Source: Proales similis (Eukaryota; Rotifera; Eurotatoria; Ploima; Proalidae). Taken from it: 64,000 bases of DNA. The position numbers and the translations under genes are program-made. Below the pieces are notes generated by a model. The model had not been told where the DNA came from and did no database searches. It saw nothing but the letters and a program-made list of their open reading frames with translations. Shown piece after piece: positions 33,983 to 46,380 of the stretch. The stretch is from contig JAGVRJ010000015.1 in assembly GCA_019059635.1 (NCBI GenBank), positions 1,168,501 through 1,232,500 of the forward strand, given 5' to 3'. Numbering within the stretch: position 1 is the first letter of the stretch; the number at the start of each line of letters is the position of its first letter.

Positions 33983-35986
33983 ATGTCGCTTTTATTTAAT
34001 TGTGGATTGATTGTCCTAGTTCTTCAAATCGGTGTTGACTCAGTTCCAGCCCTGTATACGAACGAATTAAATTCAATATCGCTCAAAGATATATCCCATC
34101 ATGCTAATTCAGATATACAAGATACAGAGCTCTGTGTTGCATGCAAACTTGTAGTTCCAGTGATCAGAACTTTATCAAAAGATGTAAGAACGAAATATTT
34201 GAAGCCGCTCGGCGAATTCGTATGCACCAAGCTAAAGATAGAAGATAAACTTGTCTGTGATCAATTAGTGAACAGTTACGCGGTAAAACAAATGCTAAAA
34301 AAGACAAATTATTCACCATAATTTCGAGGTTTTGGAAAGGACACTTTTCTGACTGTTCTAGATGAAGCGAAACTTTCAACTAAAGATATTTGCGGTACTG
34401 CCCTAGGCTGTTCGAAGGTTAACAATCCTATTTTAAACTGGAACATCAGTCTGCCCAACGTCCCCAAGCCTCCTCCGATTCCGCCACAGCCCCCGAAGGT
34501 GAGCAATTTGCTCTCTCCTCTTGATCGCGCAGATACCTACTAGTGCAAGAAGCCTGGTTCGCCCACCGTAAGGATTCTCCATCTCACCGATCTTCACATC
34601 GACTTTGAATACCAGCCCGGCTCGCTCGCCGATTGTGGCCAGCCTCTCTGCTGCCGCAACTCGAGTACCTCCCTGCATGGCCAGCTGCACCCAGGCGACT
34701 CGAGGGCGGCCGGCTACTGGGGCGACTATCGCCACTGCGACGTTCCTCTCTGGACCGTTGAGAACATGTTTGAGCACATTGCACAAAACGAGCAGTTCGA
34801 CTTTGTCTACTGGACTGGCGACCTTCCGCCACACAATGTCTGGAATCAGAGCCGCTCTGATCAGTTAAGCGCCCTTCGACAACTGACAAATTTATTTTTG
34901 AAATATTTTCCGGGTAAACTTATCTATCCAGCCCTTGGAAATCATGAAGCTACCCCTTGTAACTTGTACGATTTATTTTTATCTTGTTTTCTCGATTTTC
35001 GAAGTAATCCTCCTATAGGTTTCCAACTCCATATGTAAAGAGTGATAATATAAGTTGGCTCTATAATGAACTCCCTCAAAATTGGCTTAAGACGGGTCTG
35101 CCTAGTTTCCTTGAAAAGAATCTTACCACGTAAGTTTTTTACTTGTGTTCTAATCCTAAATTTGACTAATGAAATAACTTTATATTAAAAGAGGAGCCTT
35201 TTATACCGTGAAAATAGCTGATGGTCTTCGATTAGTATCCTTGAATATGAATTACTGTCCCGCCTTGAATTTCTGGCTTTTTATCAATTCGACAGATCCA
35301 CTTGGGCAACTTGAATGGTTGGCAAATGTTTTGCAGGCCAGTGAGGATATAAACGAAAAAGTTCATATAATTGGCCATATTCATCCTTCAGGATGTATGG
35401 AAGCCTGGTCAATAAACTATTATCGAATCATCAACAGATATGAGTCGACAGTCGTTGGTCAATTTTTTGGTCACACTCACAATGATCAATTTGAGCTATT
35501 CTATGATCTTCAAAATAAGAGCCGTGCCGTTGGTATAGCCTATATATCTGGAAGTGCGACCACATTTTCTTTTAACAATCCAAACTACAGAGTATTTATA
35601 GCTGATGGAAATCACCCTTATGCAACTTGGCAGCTGCTTGATCATGAGACATACATCATGAATCTTACTCAAGCTAATCTAGCTGAAAGCCCAAAGTGGT
35701 TTTTAGAATATTCAGCGAAAGTAAACTTAGAAATATGTTCTTAAACAAAACCCCTTTTCTCATGATATTATTTTAGAAAGCGTTCGGTCTCGCAAATCTG
35801 CTCCCCGCAACTTGGGCCAAATTCGTGGATCGTCTCTTAGAGGACCCTTCGTCTCAAATGGCCACTCAGTTGTACACTTTCTTTTACAAAAGTTCAGATG
35901 TACACAAACCATGCGACAGAAAATGCCTGAAAAGTTTCCTCTGCAATTTTAAACAAGCATGGACCCACAAAATAGTTGATTGCTAG
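33983..35986 (+). CDS. Acid-sphingomyelinase-like phosphodiesterase, copy 2
   Basis: Tandem paralogue of the preceding gene with the same domain order: signal peptide, saposin-B domain (CVACKLVVPVIR), proline linker, metallophosphoesterase core and cysteine-rich tail. Exons 33983-34282, 34340-34498, 34544-34965, 35019-35129, 35192-35720, 35777-35986; 576 residues. Motifs TDLHIDFEY, GDLPPH, GNHEATP, GHIHPSG and GHTHNDQFE are all present, so it should be active. Exon layout differs: copy 2 has an extra intron (34966-35018) and lacks the intron splitting copy 1 at 33126-33181, yet the joined coding lengths (533 and 529 bases) are the same. The copies are diverged outside the shared tract. Its 3' end nearly meets the bHLH gene. 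Confidence 0.95.
34431..34872 (+). repeat. Gene-conversion tract, sphingomyelinase copy 2
   Basis: Partner of 32138-32579 at an offset of 2293 bases in direct orientation. It spans the end of exon 2, the intron 34499-34543 and most of exon 3. Confidence 0.93.
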
Positions 35987-36048
35987 CTTTCAGAATATTT
36001 GATTAAATTTATTTCTAAAGACTAAAACGGCTCAAACTTAGGTCAAAT

Positions 36049-36806
36049 TTAAAATAAATTATATAGTCTGTTTTGATACGCCTCAAAGTCGATCGGACCG
36101 GGATGATCACTTTCTAGCAGTGAGTCTAGATAAGAAATATACTCAATTGCACCGATAACGATATCCAATCGAGACATTTTCCGGCGTTTTCTTCCTGTAT
36201 TTATCGGAATGACCTCACGAAGTTCGTTAAAGGACTGATTCATGATATTCATGCGCTTTCGTTCTCGTTGATTGGCCGCAATTCTCTGAGCTCTTGTCAA
36301 AACTCGCTTTTTCCTGCCATCTAAGTTGGTGAGATCGCCTCCGTAGTAATCTTCACTGTCACTTGGGTAGAATGCATCACTTTCTGGGAATTGATCTGTT
36401 TCAAGAGGATCTAGCTTGCGCTTCACCGGTCGCCTATAATCATCAAGATTAGGGATGTCAGAATCAGATACCTTACCAGCAATGGCACTGGCTGTCATGA
36501 AATTCTCTTGGACCATGGGACGAAGAAGATTGCTTTGATAGGCATGTTGACTGATAGGCTAATAAATTCAATGCAACTTATAAGACTGATAAAAATTAAG
36601 ATTTCTTGTTGTTGACTTACGAGATAAGTGTAAGGTGAAAAAACTGGAGAAAAGTCTGAGCCGTATCCGCTTGAACCAACTGAAGTGTTCGCCAAGCATG
36701 GACTATGCACGCCTGAGTAGAGGTGACCAGGCGGCACATGATACGATGGAAAACTTGGCGAGGCACCGGGAGAGTTGTGAGACTGAGCGAATCTTGGGAA
36801 TTCCAT
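36049..36806 (-). CDS. bHLH transcription factor
   Basis: Two exons (36806-36621, 36558-36049) give 231 residues. The bHLH domain occupies the C-terminal part: basic region RIAANQRERKRM, helix 1 NQSFNELREVIP, a basic loop (TGRKRRK) and helix 2 MSRLDIVIGAIEYISYLDSLL, followed by about 22 residues to the end. The RERxRM basic region indicates an E-box-binding tissue-specific (class II) factor. The first exon is rich in serine, proline and glycine. The loop and helix 2 do not match closely any one of the Atonal, Ascl, Twist or Ptf1/Fer families that I can recall, so I give no symbol. A TATA box lies about 46 bases before the ATG, which supports the start. Confidence 0.9.
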
Positions 36807-36851
36807 TTTCTGAGCCTTTTAGTTGATGTATGCCAATAACTGTTTGCTGCA

Positions 36852-36860
36852 CTTTATATA
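36852..36860 (-). promoter_or_regulatory. TATA box of the bHLH gene
   Basis: TATATAAAG on the minus strand ends 46 bases upstream of the bHLH start codon. Confidence 0.65.
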
Positions 36861-39336
36861 CCCGTTGTTAAGAATTATGAGTTAAATTCAGCTTGAGTTC
36901 CGTTTTATCTTAGAGCTGCTTGATAACTGCTGAGCATCGTTCATTTACGCAGACTTGCTTTTTATACATCAATTTTAATTCAGAGACCAGCTCGAACAGG
37001 AACTGAGTAACATTCGTCAATTAGGCCAATAAACATTCAAAAGGTGTGATCATTATTAGTTCCTATCTCAATTAATGAGCTAATTCTTTCTCAGTCTGAC
37101 TTAGGCAGTCATTCACAGTCAGCTCATTTCCAGCCTAATAGACTCATCTCCTAAGTTCTACGTTGAGCGTTCAGAACTGTTACATAGACAATTTTCGCAA
37201 TACAAAATCTTATTTGTGAGATATTTTGTCCATGATCGGCCAAGAAAAATACTCTTACTTAGTCTAATTTCTATTTTGCCAATTATTTATTTGTTGACAA
37301 GAGAAACGAATAATCGCCTTTTCAGCCAGACATCTCGAAGAGCTGCAGCAGCCTTTATCCCAATATTTCATTCCAATAAACAACATTCATTTCATAACAG
37401 TTGATTATCTCTGTTAGAAATTTGAGTAAAATGTCCGACATACAAAATTGGAACATATCATAGTTGAAATAAGAATTCTAAAATTGCAATTTTCTGGAGA
37501 TTATCGTGTAGTATCTTATTCCCTTCCAACCTATTTGGGCTCCTGGAAGAACTCACATGATCAATTGGAACCCTCTATTTTCGTTCATTGTATCTTTTGG
37601 TTATCTATTAAAGGGCGAGAGTCTAAGATAAGACCCAACTTATGCTGAAAAGGCCAAATCAGGTTTTAGCGCATTATTAAATATGCAGCGAACGAGCGAA
37701 TTCCTTTTAAGAAATACCCAGAAAATGATGCCAAGTTTATGGACCTATTTGCTCCATATCTACTACCCCGCTTGCTGAGTATGCTTTCTGTGCGCGTACC
37801 CAATATCGAATTTCTCGGCTTCGCATAAGCTGAATAGAGCATTTAATCAGAACCGCCAGAATGATGCGTTTTCTGTATAATGATTGCCTGCACTTAGGCA
37901 AAAACTTGTTCAGCATGTAGTTTGTTTCGAGCTTAAACCTTACCTAGCGTAGTTTTTACCAAAATAAGAGCGAAAATCTTCTTTCGTAGTAGACACTTAT
38001 CCCCTTTAACGCCTGGCAGTGGTTTTATCCAAGAGAAATCAAACCTGAGCTGATCTGCAGCCTCTATTTAGCTGCCTAGTTGAGACTTCGGAAGAGCCAT
38101 TCTTATATAAAAATCACGTTTTAAACGTTGCTTTTTTTTTTCAAAGTGATTAAGCTTTTGGTTAGAGTTTTTACTCAACGACTTTCCTTCGATGGGAACG
38201 GAATTCAAAAATCGAAAAATCTTCGGACCGCATCAGTTTTATGACTTCAATTTTAAATTATAACGAAAATCTATCAACAGAGGCACCTTTTACTTAAGCC
38301 ATATTTTTCAACAAAGAAATTTGAATTTTGAATTAAGAAGAGTTTTATACTCGCTGGTTTAACCGTTTCAGCATCGATTGCCAGCTTGTGACTAACAAAC
38401 TTATCCAACGTGCTTTGCTGCTCAAGAAGCTGCGATCAGCCCATTGGCTAAGATATCTATTGGCGTCCAGAACCCTTAGCATTATGCTTTTAATTATGAT
38501 ACTTGACTTACAGCCTCAATACCTTTTTTGCTTATTTGCCGGGCGGCCAAGTTTGGAATAACATATCATCTTTCTCTAATTTGGCAGCGAGCGGTTAAAT
38601 ACCAGATGAGAGATGAGTTGGTACGCACCGATTGAACGAACTGAATAATTTTGTATTATCTGGTTAAGCAAAGTTCAAATAGCGCAGGCTCGGTCCAAAT
38701 CTTAGCTAAATCGGATGCTTCGATTCATCTAAGATCGGTAATTGATGCAATCTTCATAATCGGTACTGGCGTCCGACCGATTTATTCGAGCAAACCTTGC
38801 CAACCAACAGTTGGCTCTATTCTAACTTGAGGCTTCAATTAGTGGCAGAGGCGCACTCCCGCAACTCTAAAGAGCGGCTTGCGTGGCTATCTACCAGCAC
38901 ATAATCTTATCCTATCTAAATAATTATTGCTGTTATTATAATCGAGAGGCATCGGTTTCTAGTCAGAGCGAATTCTGCAGCCAATGCGGTGCGATTGAGT
39001 AGCGATTATTTGCATTCTTACTACTACAACCATCATTCGGCAGTCGGGAGCATCTGAGGCTCGGCTAGCATAAGCTCTGACGCTCATATAAGAGCAACTC
39101 ATACCCATTTTCATATTTATAAAAATGGAGTAAGCCGAAATTGGGCTACCAAACGCAACAAGCTAGATTGTTTTCAGCATCACTCTTTCGAAACTCTTCG
39201 GCTAATTTACGCCTTATGTTTTGTCGTTGGATTCTTATCCCTTAGCGTATTCCCTCATCACGATTAGTTTTTGATTTTAGATCAGTGCTAGAACGCCTTT
39301 ATCTAGTTAAGCAGCTTAGATTCTCAACTATTCGAA
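36861..39336. other. 2.5 kb non-coding region, bHLH / myosin light chain
   Basis: Divergent intergenic DNA with no supported exon. It probably holds the regulatory regions of the bHLH factor and of the muscle light-chain gene. AT-rich near 37.2-38.3 kb, more balanced near 38.7-39.2 kb. Confidence 0.5.
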
Positions 39337-40063
39337 ATGGTAAGCCACTTTTCTGATTCAGCTTTATTCGAACAATTCTGAGAATCCTTTAGGCATCGGG
39401 CTTGAACCAAGAGCAAATTGATGGTCAGTCACCTTCACTTTCTTTAACCAGCCAGTTGGTTTTTATTTTAATTCTTTTCATTATTTCAAGAAGCGAAGCA
39501 GGTTTTCGACGTGTTCGATAAGAAATACGAGAGCAAAGTAGACGCCACTCAAATCGCTGATATGCTCAGAGCTTTGGGCTTGGCTGTTACTAATGAGGAA
39601 TGCGCCAAACGAGGTCAGACGGACAAAGCCGGCGTCAAGTCTATTACAGTCGATGAGTTTTTGGCCATCTATGCCGAGTTCTCTAAAATGCCCGTCAAGA
39701 CCTTCGGCACATATGAGGACTTCATGGAGGGTCTTAAGCTGTACGATAAGGAGTCAAATGGACTGCTATCACTTGGCGAACTCAGCACTGTTCTTGTCGG
39801 TCTTGGTAAGTTATTCGAGCTATTCTAACTTACAATTAATACAAACATATAAAAACTGTAGCTGAGAAACTGCCGGTCGCTATGGTTGAAGACATCATGA
39901 GATCCACCGATACCAAAGAAGATGCCGATGGCAACATCAACTATGATGGTGAGTCCTTTCAAAGATACCTCCCTGCCTTAATTGAGAGCAATCTATTATA
40001 AACCTGATTTTTTCAGTATTTGTAAGAAAAGTCATGGCTGGACCGTTCCCGTCTCAAGACTAG
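39337..40063 (+). CDS. Myosin essential light chain
   Basis: EF-hand-fold subunit clamped on the myosin lever arm. Exons 39337-39339 (only the ATG), 39393-39423, 39491-39805, 39862-39948, 40017-40063; 160 residues, the usual size. Landmarks: VFDVFDKKYESKVDATQI for the first degenerate EF-hand, DEFLAIYAEF, TYEDFMEGLKLYDKESNG, and the C-terminal VRKVMAGPFP, which resembles scallop and other lophotrochozoan essential light chains more than insect ones. The EF-hand loops lack a full set of calcium ligands, as is common in this family. The start exon carries the initiator codon alone, immediately followed by GTAAGC. Confidence 0.93.
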
Positions 40064-40780
40064 AGAACATGTCGACGTCATTTTTCTATTAACTTGATAT
40101 CAAATCAAATAACTTGCAACTCACGCATCGTCACTTTTGATTATTTAATCTTATTCTCATTTTCTCATCTATTTCCTCGTTTTGCTCGAGAGCTTGCACA
40201 CGCTTAGAATTAAAAAGAATGGCTAAGACTAGAGGCATCTATAAGTTCTCATCACGTGCCATCGATGAAAATGAATCTCAACTAGATTGTGCTCCGCTAA
40301 TAATAACCCACCAAATATCCAACTAGAAGCAATAAACAAGAAAAAAATTTCAAATTTGGCTTGTACCTAAAATTATAGCTATTACGAAATTTGAAACAAA
40401 AATTTGGCATGATGATTTATTCTTGAAAGTTCGCGGCCAATTTTAAAATGGGTGATGCGAAAGTGGTCGATTTTTTCGATTCAAGACAAAAAATGATTTA
40501 GGACGAATACAAGGTGTCAATAATAAATAGAAGGGGATGAGCCAATTAAGCTATGACTCCAGCTAAAGCTCTGGGTTTGCTACCTAGACAGGCTAGTTAA
40601 GTAATATGTGAGAGAACTGTTTCTGGACTAATTGAAATAACTTGACTGCTGAATATCACTGACTCGATCCTCGGTTACGCTAAGTTAAAGAGAAAAATGT
40701 TCGCTGCTTTGGACTAGACATTACGACTCATCGATGACTATAAATTTAAAAATGAAGGGCGTCTCTCCGCTCTTAATCGT
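40064..40780. other. Convergent spacer, light chain / V-ATPase A
   Basis: About 720 AT-rich bases holding the two facing 3' UTRs. AATAAA words occur near 40333 (plus strand) and near 40420. No coding content is seen. Confidence 0.5.
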
Positions 40781-42887
40781 CTATTGGTCTTCGAGATCTC
40801 TGAAGGCCGCTAGCATTCTCTCGTTCAGTTCGAGTAGTTCTCGTCGAATCTTTTCCTCACTGTCTTTGCTTGGATCTTTGAATTTCATACTGCTTAGCTC
40901 GTAAAGAATTCCTCCCATATGATCCTTAATTGTGTTCCATGTAATCTTGTTTTCAGACTGGGCAGTGGATTCAACGGCCCGACGAGCTGCATCATAAAAT
41001 CCGATTATGTTTTGCATCATAAGAACTGACTTGTAGAACGGACAGTAGCGATCATAGGTAGTGTATCCATTCTGCTGTAAAAAGTCATCTTTGATCAATT
41101 TAGCGACTTCAAGCGTAATTTTGTCGGTTTCCGCGAGTGCATTCTATGTAATAAAAAAACCTGTTTTTATTCTTTTATTTAGTTTAATGAATCAAACCTA
41201 CCTTGCCAACAAGTTGAACGATTTCCGACAAATCTTCTTCTTCTTGCAAGATCTCTTTACACTTAATTCATTTATTAGCCAAATTTTCTAAAATTTTAAA
41301 TTAACAGACAGATTTACTTACTTTTGTTCGGAGAGGAACGAATTCTGGGAAGTTTTTTTCATAGTAATCGTCCAAAGCTCGCATGTATTTACTGTAACTG
41401 ATAAGCCAGTTGACTGAGGGGAAATGCTTTCTCTGGGCTAGCTTTTTATCCAGACCCCAAAATACTTGAACAATACTGAGAGTAGCTGCTGTTACGGGAT
41501 CAGCAAAGTCACCTCCTGGTGGAGAAACGGCACCAACGATAGTAACCGAGCCCTCTCTTGCCGGATTACCAATACATTTGACTCTACCGGCTCTCTCATA
41601 GAACGACGCAAGGCGTGCAGCCAAGTAAGCTGGATAACCAGCATCTGCAGGCATTTCCGCCAAACGACCGGATATTTCACGCAAAGCCTCAGCCCATCGA
41701 GAAGTTGAATCAGCCATCATTGCCACGTTATAGCCCATATCTCGGAAGTACTCGCTAAGGGTGATACCAGTGTAAATAGATGCCTCTCGAGCTGCTACAG
41801 GCATGTTTGAGGTGTTTGCAACAAGGGAAGTTCGCTTCATAATTGATTCAGTTCGGCCATCGACCTCCATTGTCAGCTTGGGGAAATCCTTCAATACTTC
41901 AGCCATTTCATTTCCTCTCTCTCCGCAGCCAACATAAATGATGGCATCGCTGTTTGAGAACTTGGAAAGCGATTGTGAAATGACAGTTTTTCCGCAACCG
42001 AATGCACCCGGGATGGCTGTTGTTCCTCCTTGTACACAAGGGAAGAGAGCATCTAAGACGCGTTGTCCAGTAAGAAGAGGATGATTGGCAGCCAATTTCT
42101 CGGCAACTGGACGCTGAGTTCGGACAGGCCAGATTTGCATCATGCTGTGTTTGGTGATCTGTCCCTCGAATTCGGTCTCAAGAACGACATCTTCCACGTT
42201 ATAGGTTCCAGGCTCTGCGATTCTAACCACAGTTCCTCTTGCTTTCGGACCTAGCATGATTTTGTGGCGAATAAGCGAATTTTCTTGAACAGTGCCAAAA
42301 ATATCTCCGCCAGTAATGTGACTGCCGACCCTGATGTTCTCTGGAACAAACTCCCACTCTTTTGATCTGCTCAGAGCTTTGCAGTCGACACCTCTCGGAA
42401 TGTAAATGCTCTGAAACAACTCTGAAATATCTTCTAGAGGACGCTGGATACCATCGAATATTCCATCCATAATTCCAGGGCCCAACTCAATTGACAGAGG
42501 CTTTCCGGTTTTATATACAGGATCGCCGACAGTCAAGCCAGCTTTAAGTATTTTAAATTAATTAACTAACAAATAGTTATGGTAACCCAATTGATTAATT
42601 ACATGTGTCTTCGTAAACTTGAATGGTTGCTAAATCTCCTTCCAATCGAATGATTTCGCCAACAAGCTGATAGTATCCTACCCTGACGAGCTCAAACATG
42701 GCGCTACCGCCCATTTGGTTAGCTACCACCACTATAAAAATTGATTAGCCAAATTAAAATATAAAATTTCTGCTGCTCAATTTTTCTTACCAGGACCCGA
42801 AACGCCATTTATGTAGCCAAGACTTGACTCTTTGCTATCATCAGACAGCCGCGGAAGCTCATTCAGCTTTTGTGCTAGTTTGTCCAT
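40781..42887 (-). CDS. ATP6V1A: V-type proton ATPase catalytic subunit A
   Basis: ATP-hydrolysing subunit of the V1 sector that acidifies lysosomes and secretory organelles. Exons 42887-42791, 42731-42603, 42541-41322, 41261-41202, 41143-40781; 622 residues (human 617). The P-loop GAFGCGKT lies near residues 254-261, followed by [15 protein letters not shown], the [18 protein letters not shown] signature and the C-terminal [12 protein letters not shown] block. The non-homologous region (HITGGDIFG onward) is full length. No key residue is missing. The ATG is chosen because it opens a frame starting at the conserved N-terminal region that continues into [14 protein letters not shown]. Confidence 0.97.
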
Positions 42888-44011
42888 ATTAATTTTAGAA
42901 TTTGAATCTAATATATTTGTTATAAAGTTAAATTCAAAAACTGCTTGAACGTAAATTTCTAGAGTCATGAGCCAACGCTCATATGAACGAAAGAAAAAAC
43001 CAAACGCCGAGCTGGGTAAAAGCGTCTTGATGCGATTCGAAAACTGGTCTCTTGCAGTCAATCGCAACCGCTTCCCATCATAATTGTACCAGTTATGAAA
43101 AGTGAAGCAACCAGCTCTTCGACTACTTTGAAACAATGCTCAGGTTCAAGCTAAGCTAAGCTAAGGGCGTTCAGATGGCCAATAGAGATTCAACTTGAAC
43201 CATTTATCGCATTAGTATGTAGAGCGCTTACAGACGCGAGAATAAACACACAAAAAAGGTCATGTGAACATTGAAATCATGAGGCATGATATATGTGATC
43301 ATTTTCCGTCAGCAATCTTTAACTATCTAAGCAATCTCAAACTAACAAAACAAAATCTGAATAATTGAAGTGGTTATATTTCTGGTATTTGACATGGCGC
43401 TTTGCGTGATATCAAACCACACGATAATAAAATAGATCGGTGGCCATCGATGGATGCAGATCGTCACCATCTTATTCATATGAATTATTATTAATAGTCG
43501 CATTGCAATTATGCGTTGTGTTTTAAAAGCACTGTCGCTTCGTACTTGCAAGAAAGCGTAAATTGATGTGACATAAAATTAGGCTTTACAGCAAAATAGC
43601 CCTGAGTTCTATCCGCGCTGCGATGATCAATAACCTATTGCTGCCAGAATATAGGGAGGGGCTAGTTGTATTTTTGCTCACGAGTCCTTGAGTCCTGCTC
43701 AGATAATGTTCAAGAGATCTCAACTAGAGATAAACAATTAGCCAATAATCGTGTACTATTCGAATATTCACGGACATCTTTGAGCTGTTAAATTTACAAC
43801 AAACACGGAATTGGCTGTAGATAAGAGCACGCGATAGAGCGATCAATCATCAAAAGCTTCGATATTGGCTTTATCTTTTTAACCCTGGCGACCTTTCCTA
43901 GTTAAACATAACAATCAGGACTAGGAACTGGCTATAAATAAAAAAGAAATTTAACTCTAATATACAACAAAATATCCTCGTAATACTCGATTTGCCGAGA
44001 AAATATTGAAT
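42888..44011. other. Divergent promoter region, V-ATPase A / hexosaminidase B
   Basis: About 1.1 kb without supported exons. It contains the TATA box of hexosaminidase B and presumably the V-ATPase promoter. Confidence 0.5.
43933..43940 (+). promoter_or_regulatory. TATA box of hexosaminidase B
   Basis: TATAAATA about 72 bases upstream of the ATG at 44012. Confidence 0.55.
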
Positions 44012-46260
44012 ATGGTGATTCTTGCCTTTCACCAGTTGGCGCCCATCATTGTGCTCTTCGCTGTACATGTTTTGGCCAAAATATATTTTATCGAAGTCAA
44101 GTATCCTTTGAAGGTAATTTAGCGGTCTATATAATCCTTAGAATTAAAGTTAAAGAAAAAATTCTTAAGGGTGTAGAGCCTCCGCCGGGAACGGTTTGGC
44201 CTATGCCAAGGATTTTGAACTCCACATCTGATAGACTTATATATTTGAAGAAAAGTCAATTCAAGATAACTCACAACCTGCAAATCAGCTGCGATATTAT
44301 GGACGAAAACCTTCGCCATTATCAAAATATAATTTTCCCTCGACGAATTTATAACGAGGATACCATAGGACCCAATGATCCACTACTGAATGAACTAGTT
44401 ATTTTTATTAAGGAGGAAAATCTCTGTCCTGGATATCCAACTTCTGATATGAATGAGTCATGTACGATATTGCGTTGAATTTTCCGTTTGGTTCGTCGTT
44501 CTAAACATAAACTTAAAAACTAGATCGGATCGATATCAACAAAAAGGTGGCCCTTTTGTCTTCCGATAGCATATGGGGTGCTATTAGAGCCCTGGAAACT
44601 TTTTCCCAACTGTTATTCTACACCGATGAGCTCAAGCTTGCGCTAAATGATTCAACGCTTATTGTGGATGCCCCAAGATTTCAGCATCGAGGACTTATGC
44701 TGGATACTAGTCGGCACTTCATTCCAATCCCTCTTCTCAAAAAGCAGCTTGATGCTATGAGTTACAGCAAACTTAACGTATTTCATTGGTAACTAAATCA
44801 AAACTAATTGTTTTAATCAAACACTTTTAATTTCAATCTTTATTTAAGGCACATCGTAGACGATCAATCTTTTCCTCTTGAGATTTTGAAGTACCCGAAC
44901 ATCACAAAATTGGGCAGCTACTCCCCTGCACATGTTTATTCACGGTCCCAAGTCCGAGAAATTATTGATCATGCTCGTCTTCGTGGGATACGCGTTATTC
45001 CTGAGTTTGATACTCCTGGTCACGTATACTCATTCGGGAAGGCATTTCCTCGTAAATAATTTAATTTTATTTCCTTGCGTTTTCATCCCTTAGTGTTTCA
45101 ATAATTTTTGAAATCAAGAATTTATAACTGTTTGCTGGGCGAACGGTCGGCCTTATCAAGCTATTTACAGCGTACAAGGCAAAGCTGAAATTCTCAATCC
45201 AACATTAGAGTATCTTTATCCCTTGCTGGAGGATATCTTGCTTGAATTTAAGGAAGCTTTTGTGGATGAATATATTCATTTGGGAAACGATGAGGTCTAC
45301 TATGAATGCTGGTAACAAACCTGCTAGTTCTTCAACATAATAAATCTAAAATCGGATAAAAGGAAATCGAATCCTGATATTAAAAAATGGATGCAAATGA
45401 TGAATTTCACTGAATACCACCATCTTCAGGCTTACTACTCATCAAAACTATTGAAAATAGTTGATAAACTAAAAAAAAAGGCGATAGTCTGGCAGGGTAG
45501 CTACAATATTTTATTCTCTATAAAAGAGGTTTCTGATTGATAGTTAATTAACAAGATGTTTACGACAATGGTGTTGATGTAAGTAGTAGATGGTAGATTT
45601 TTCTTCTCTCAAAAATTAAACCTATTTATTTACATAGTTGGAAAAATCAACTGAAATTCAAATTTGGAAAGATACCGACACTCTACCAGAGCATAGACGC
45701 TGGTACGAGTACCTGAACGACATCACCCGTGATGGATACAAAGCCATCCTGTCGAGCCCTTTCTACATCAACTTTGTGAGCTATGGCTATCAGGAGTGGT
45801 ACAAATGGTATCAAGTTGAGCCGTTGAGCAACTTCACTGGCGACGCAAAACAAGCCGAGCTATTGATTGGAGGAGAGATTTGCCTATGGGCGGAATATGT
45901 TGACGGCACAAACATCGGTAAGAGTTAGTTGCTCTGTTGGTTTTTGAAAATGCTAAAAGACAAGTTGGACACAGAATCGAGACTGTGGCCCCGAGCAAGT
46001 GTTATTGCTGAACGGCTTTGGAGTCCGGCTAGTGTGAATGATCCAGAAGAAGCCAAATTTAGACTGGATGAGCATCGATGTAGATTGTTGAGGTGATTTT
46101 TGATTATTTTTCAAATTGGCCGTGTGCCCAAATAAGAGACTTGGCTTGTAGGAGAGGTGTGCCAGCTACGCCAGTCTTGAATGGCTACTGTGGTGATTAC
46201 GAATACGGAATGGAAAAGAGTGTGATATTTGACCCTGAATTCAATTACGGATGGCCGTAA
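44012..46260 (+). CDS. Beta-N-acetylhexosaminidase, GH20 (copy B)
   Basis: Inverted paralogue of the gene at 16584-19013. Ten exons: 44012-44113, 44170-44461, 44524-44788, 44849-45051, 45119-45311, 45363-45496, 45556-45578 (23 bases), 45638-45917, 45960-46092, 46152-46260; 577 residues with all phases closed. Signal peptide, [29 protein letters not shown] and catalytic [12 protein letters not shown] are present. It shares the 23-base microexon with copy A but lacks one intron found there, and it stops exactly after GWP, so it has no hydrophobic C-terminal tail and is expected to be soluble or lysosomal. The last three exons are almost identical to copy A through gene conversion; the earlier exons are clearly diverged. 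Confidence 0.95.
45656..46257 (+). repeat. Gene-conversion tract, hexosaminidase copy B
   Basis: Partner of 16663-17262 in inverted orientation about 28 kb away. It spans most of exon 8, all of exon 9, exon 10 to the last codon, and two introns, one of them identical and the other with one difference. Confidence 0.9.
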
Positions 46261-46380
46261 ATCATTTGTCAAACTTGAGCTCATCTTTTTTTAACAACTT
46301 AAACTGACAATTTTTGATTAGAAAAATAAAATTTGACTCTTTCTTAATAATTTATTTTCCGATACAAGTAAGACTTTCGC

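Noticed and set aside
32140-34834. Two identical 133-residue antisense frames (32140-32541 and 34433-34834)
   Set aside because: They are minus-strand shadows of the identical, GC-rich sphingomyelinase conversion tract and run across its intron; the sense frame carries the metal-binding motifs.
42777-43136. Long upstream N-terminal extension of V-ATPase A (frame starting at 43136)
   Set aside because: The conserved protein begins at the ATG at 42887; the upstream residues are not family-like and probably lie in the 5' UTR.
44012-46260. Hexosaminidase B as a pseudogene copied from A
   Set aside because: All ten exons keep frame, the signal peptide and catalytic Asp-Glu are intact, and it has its own TATA box.
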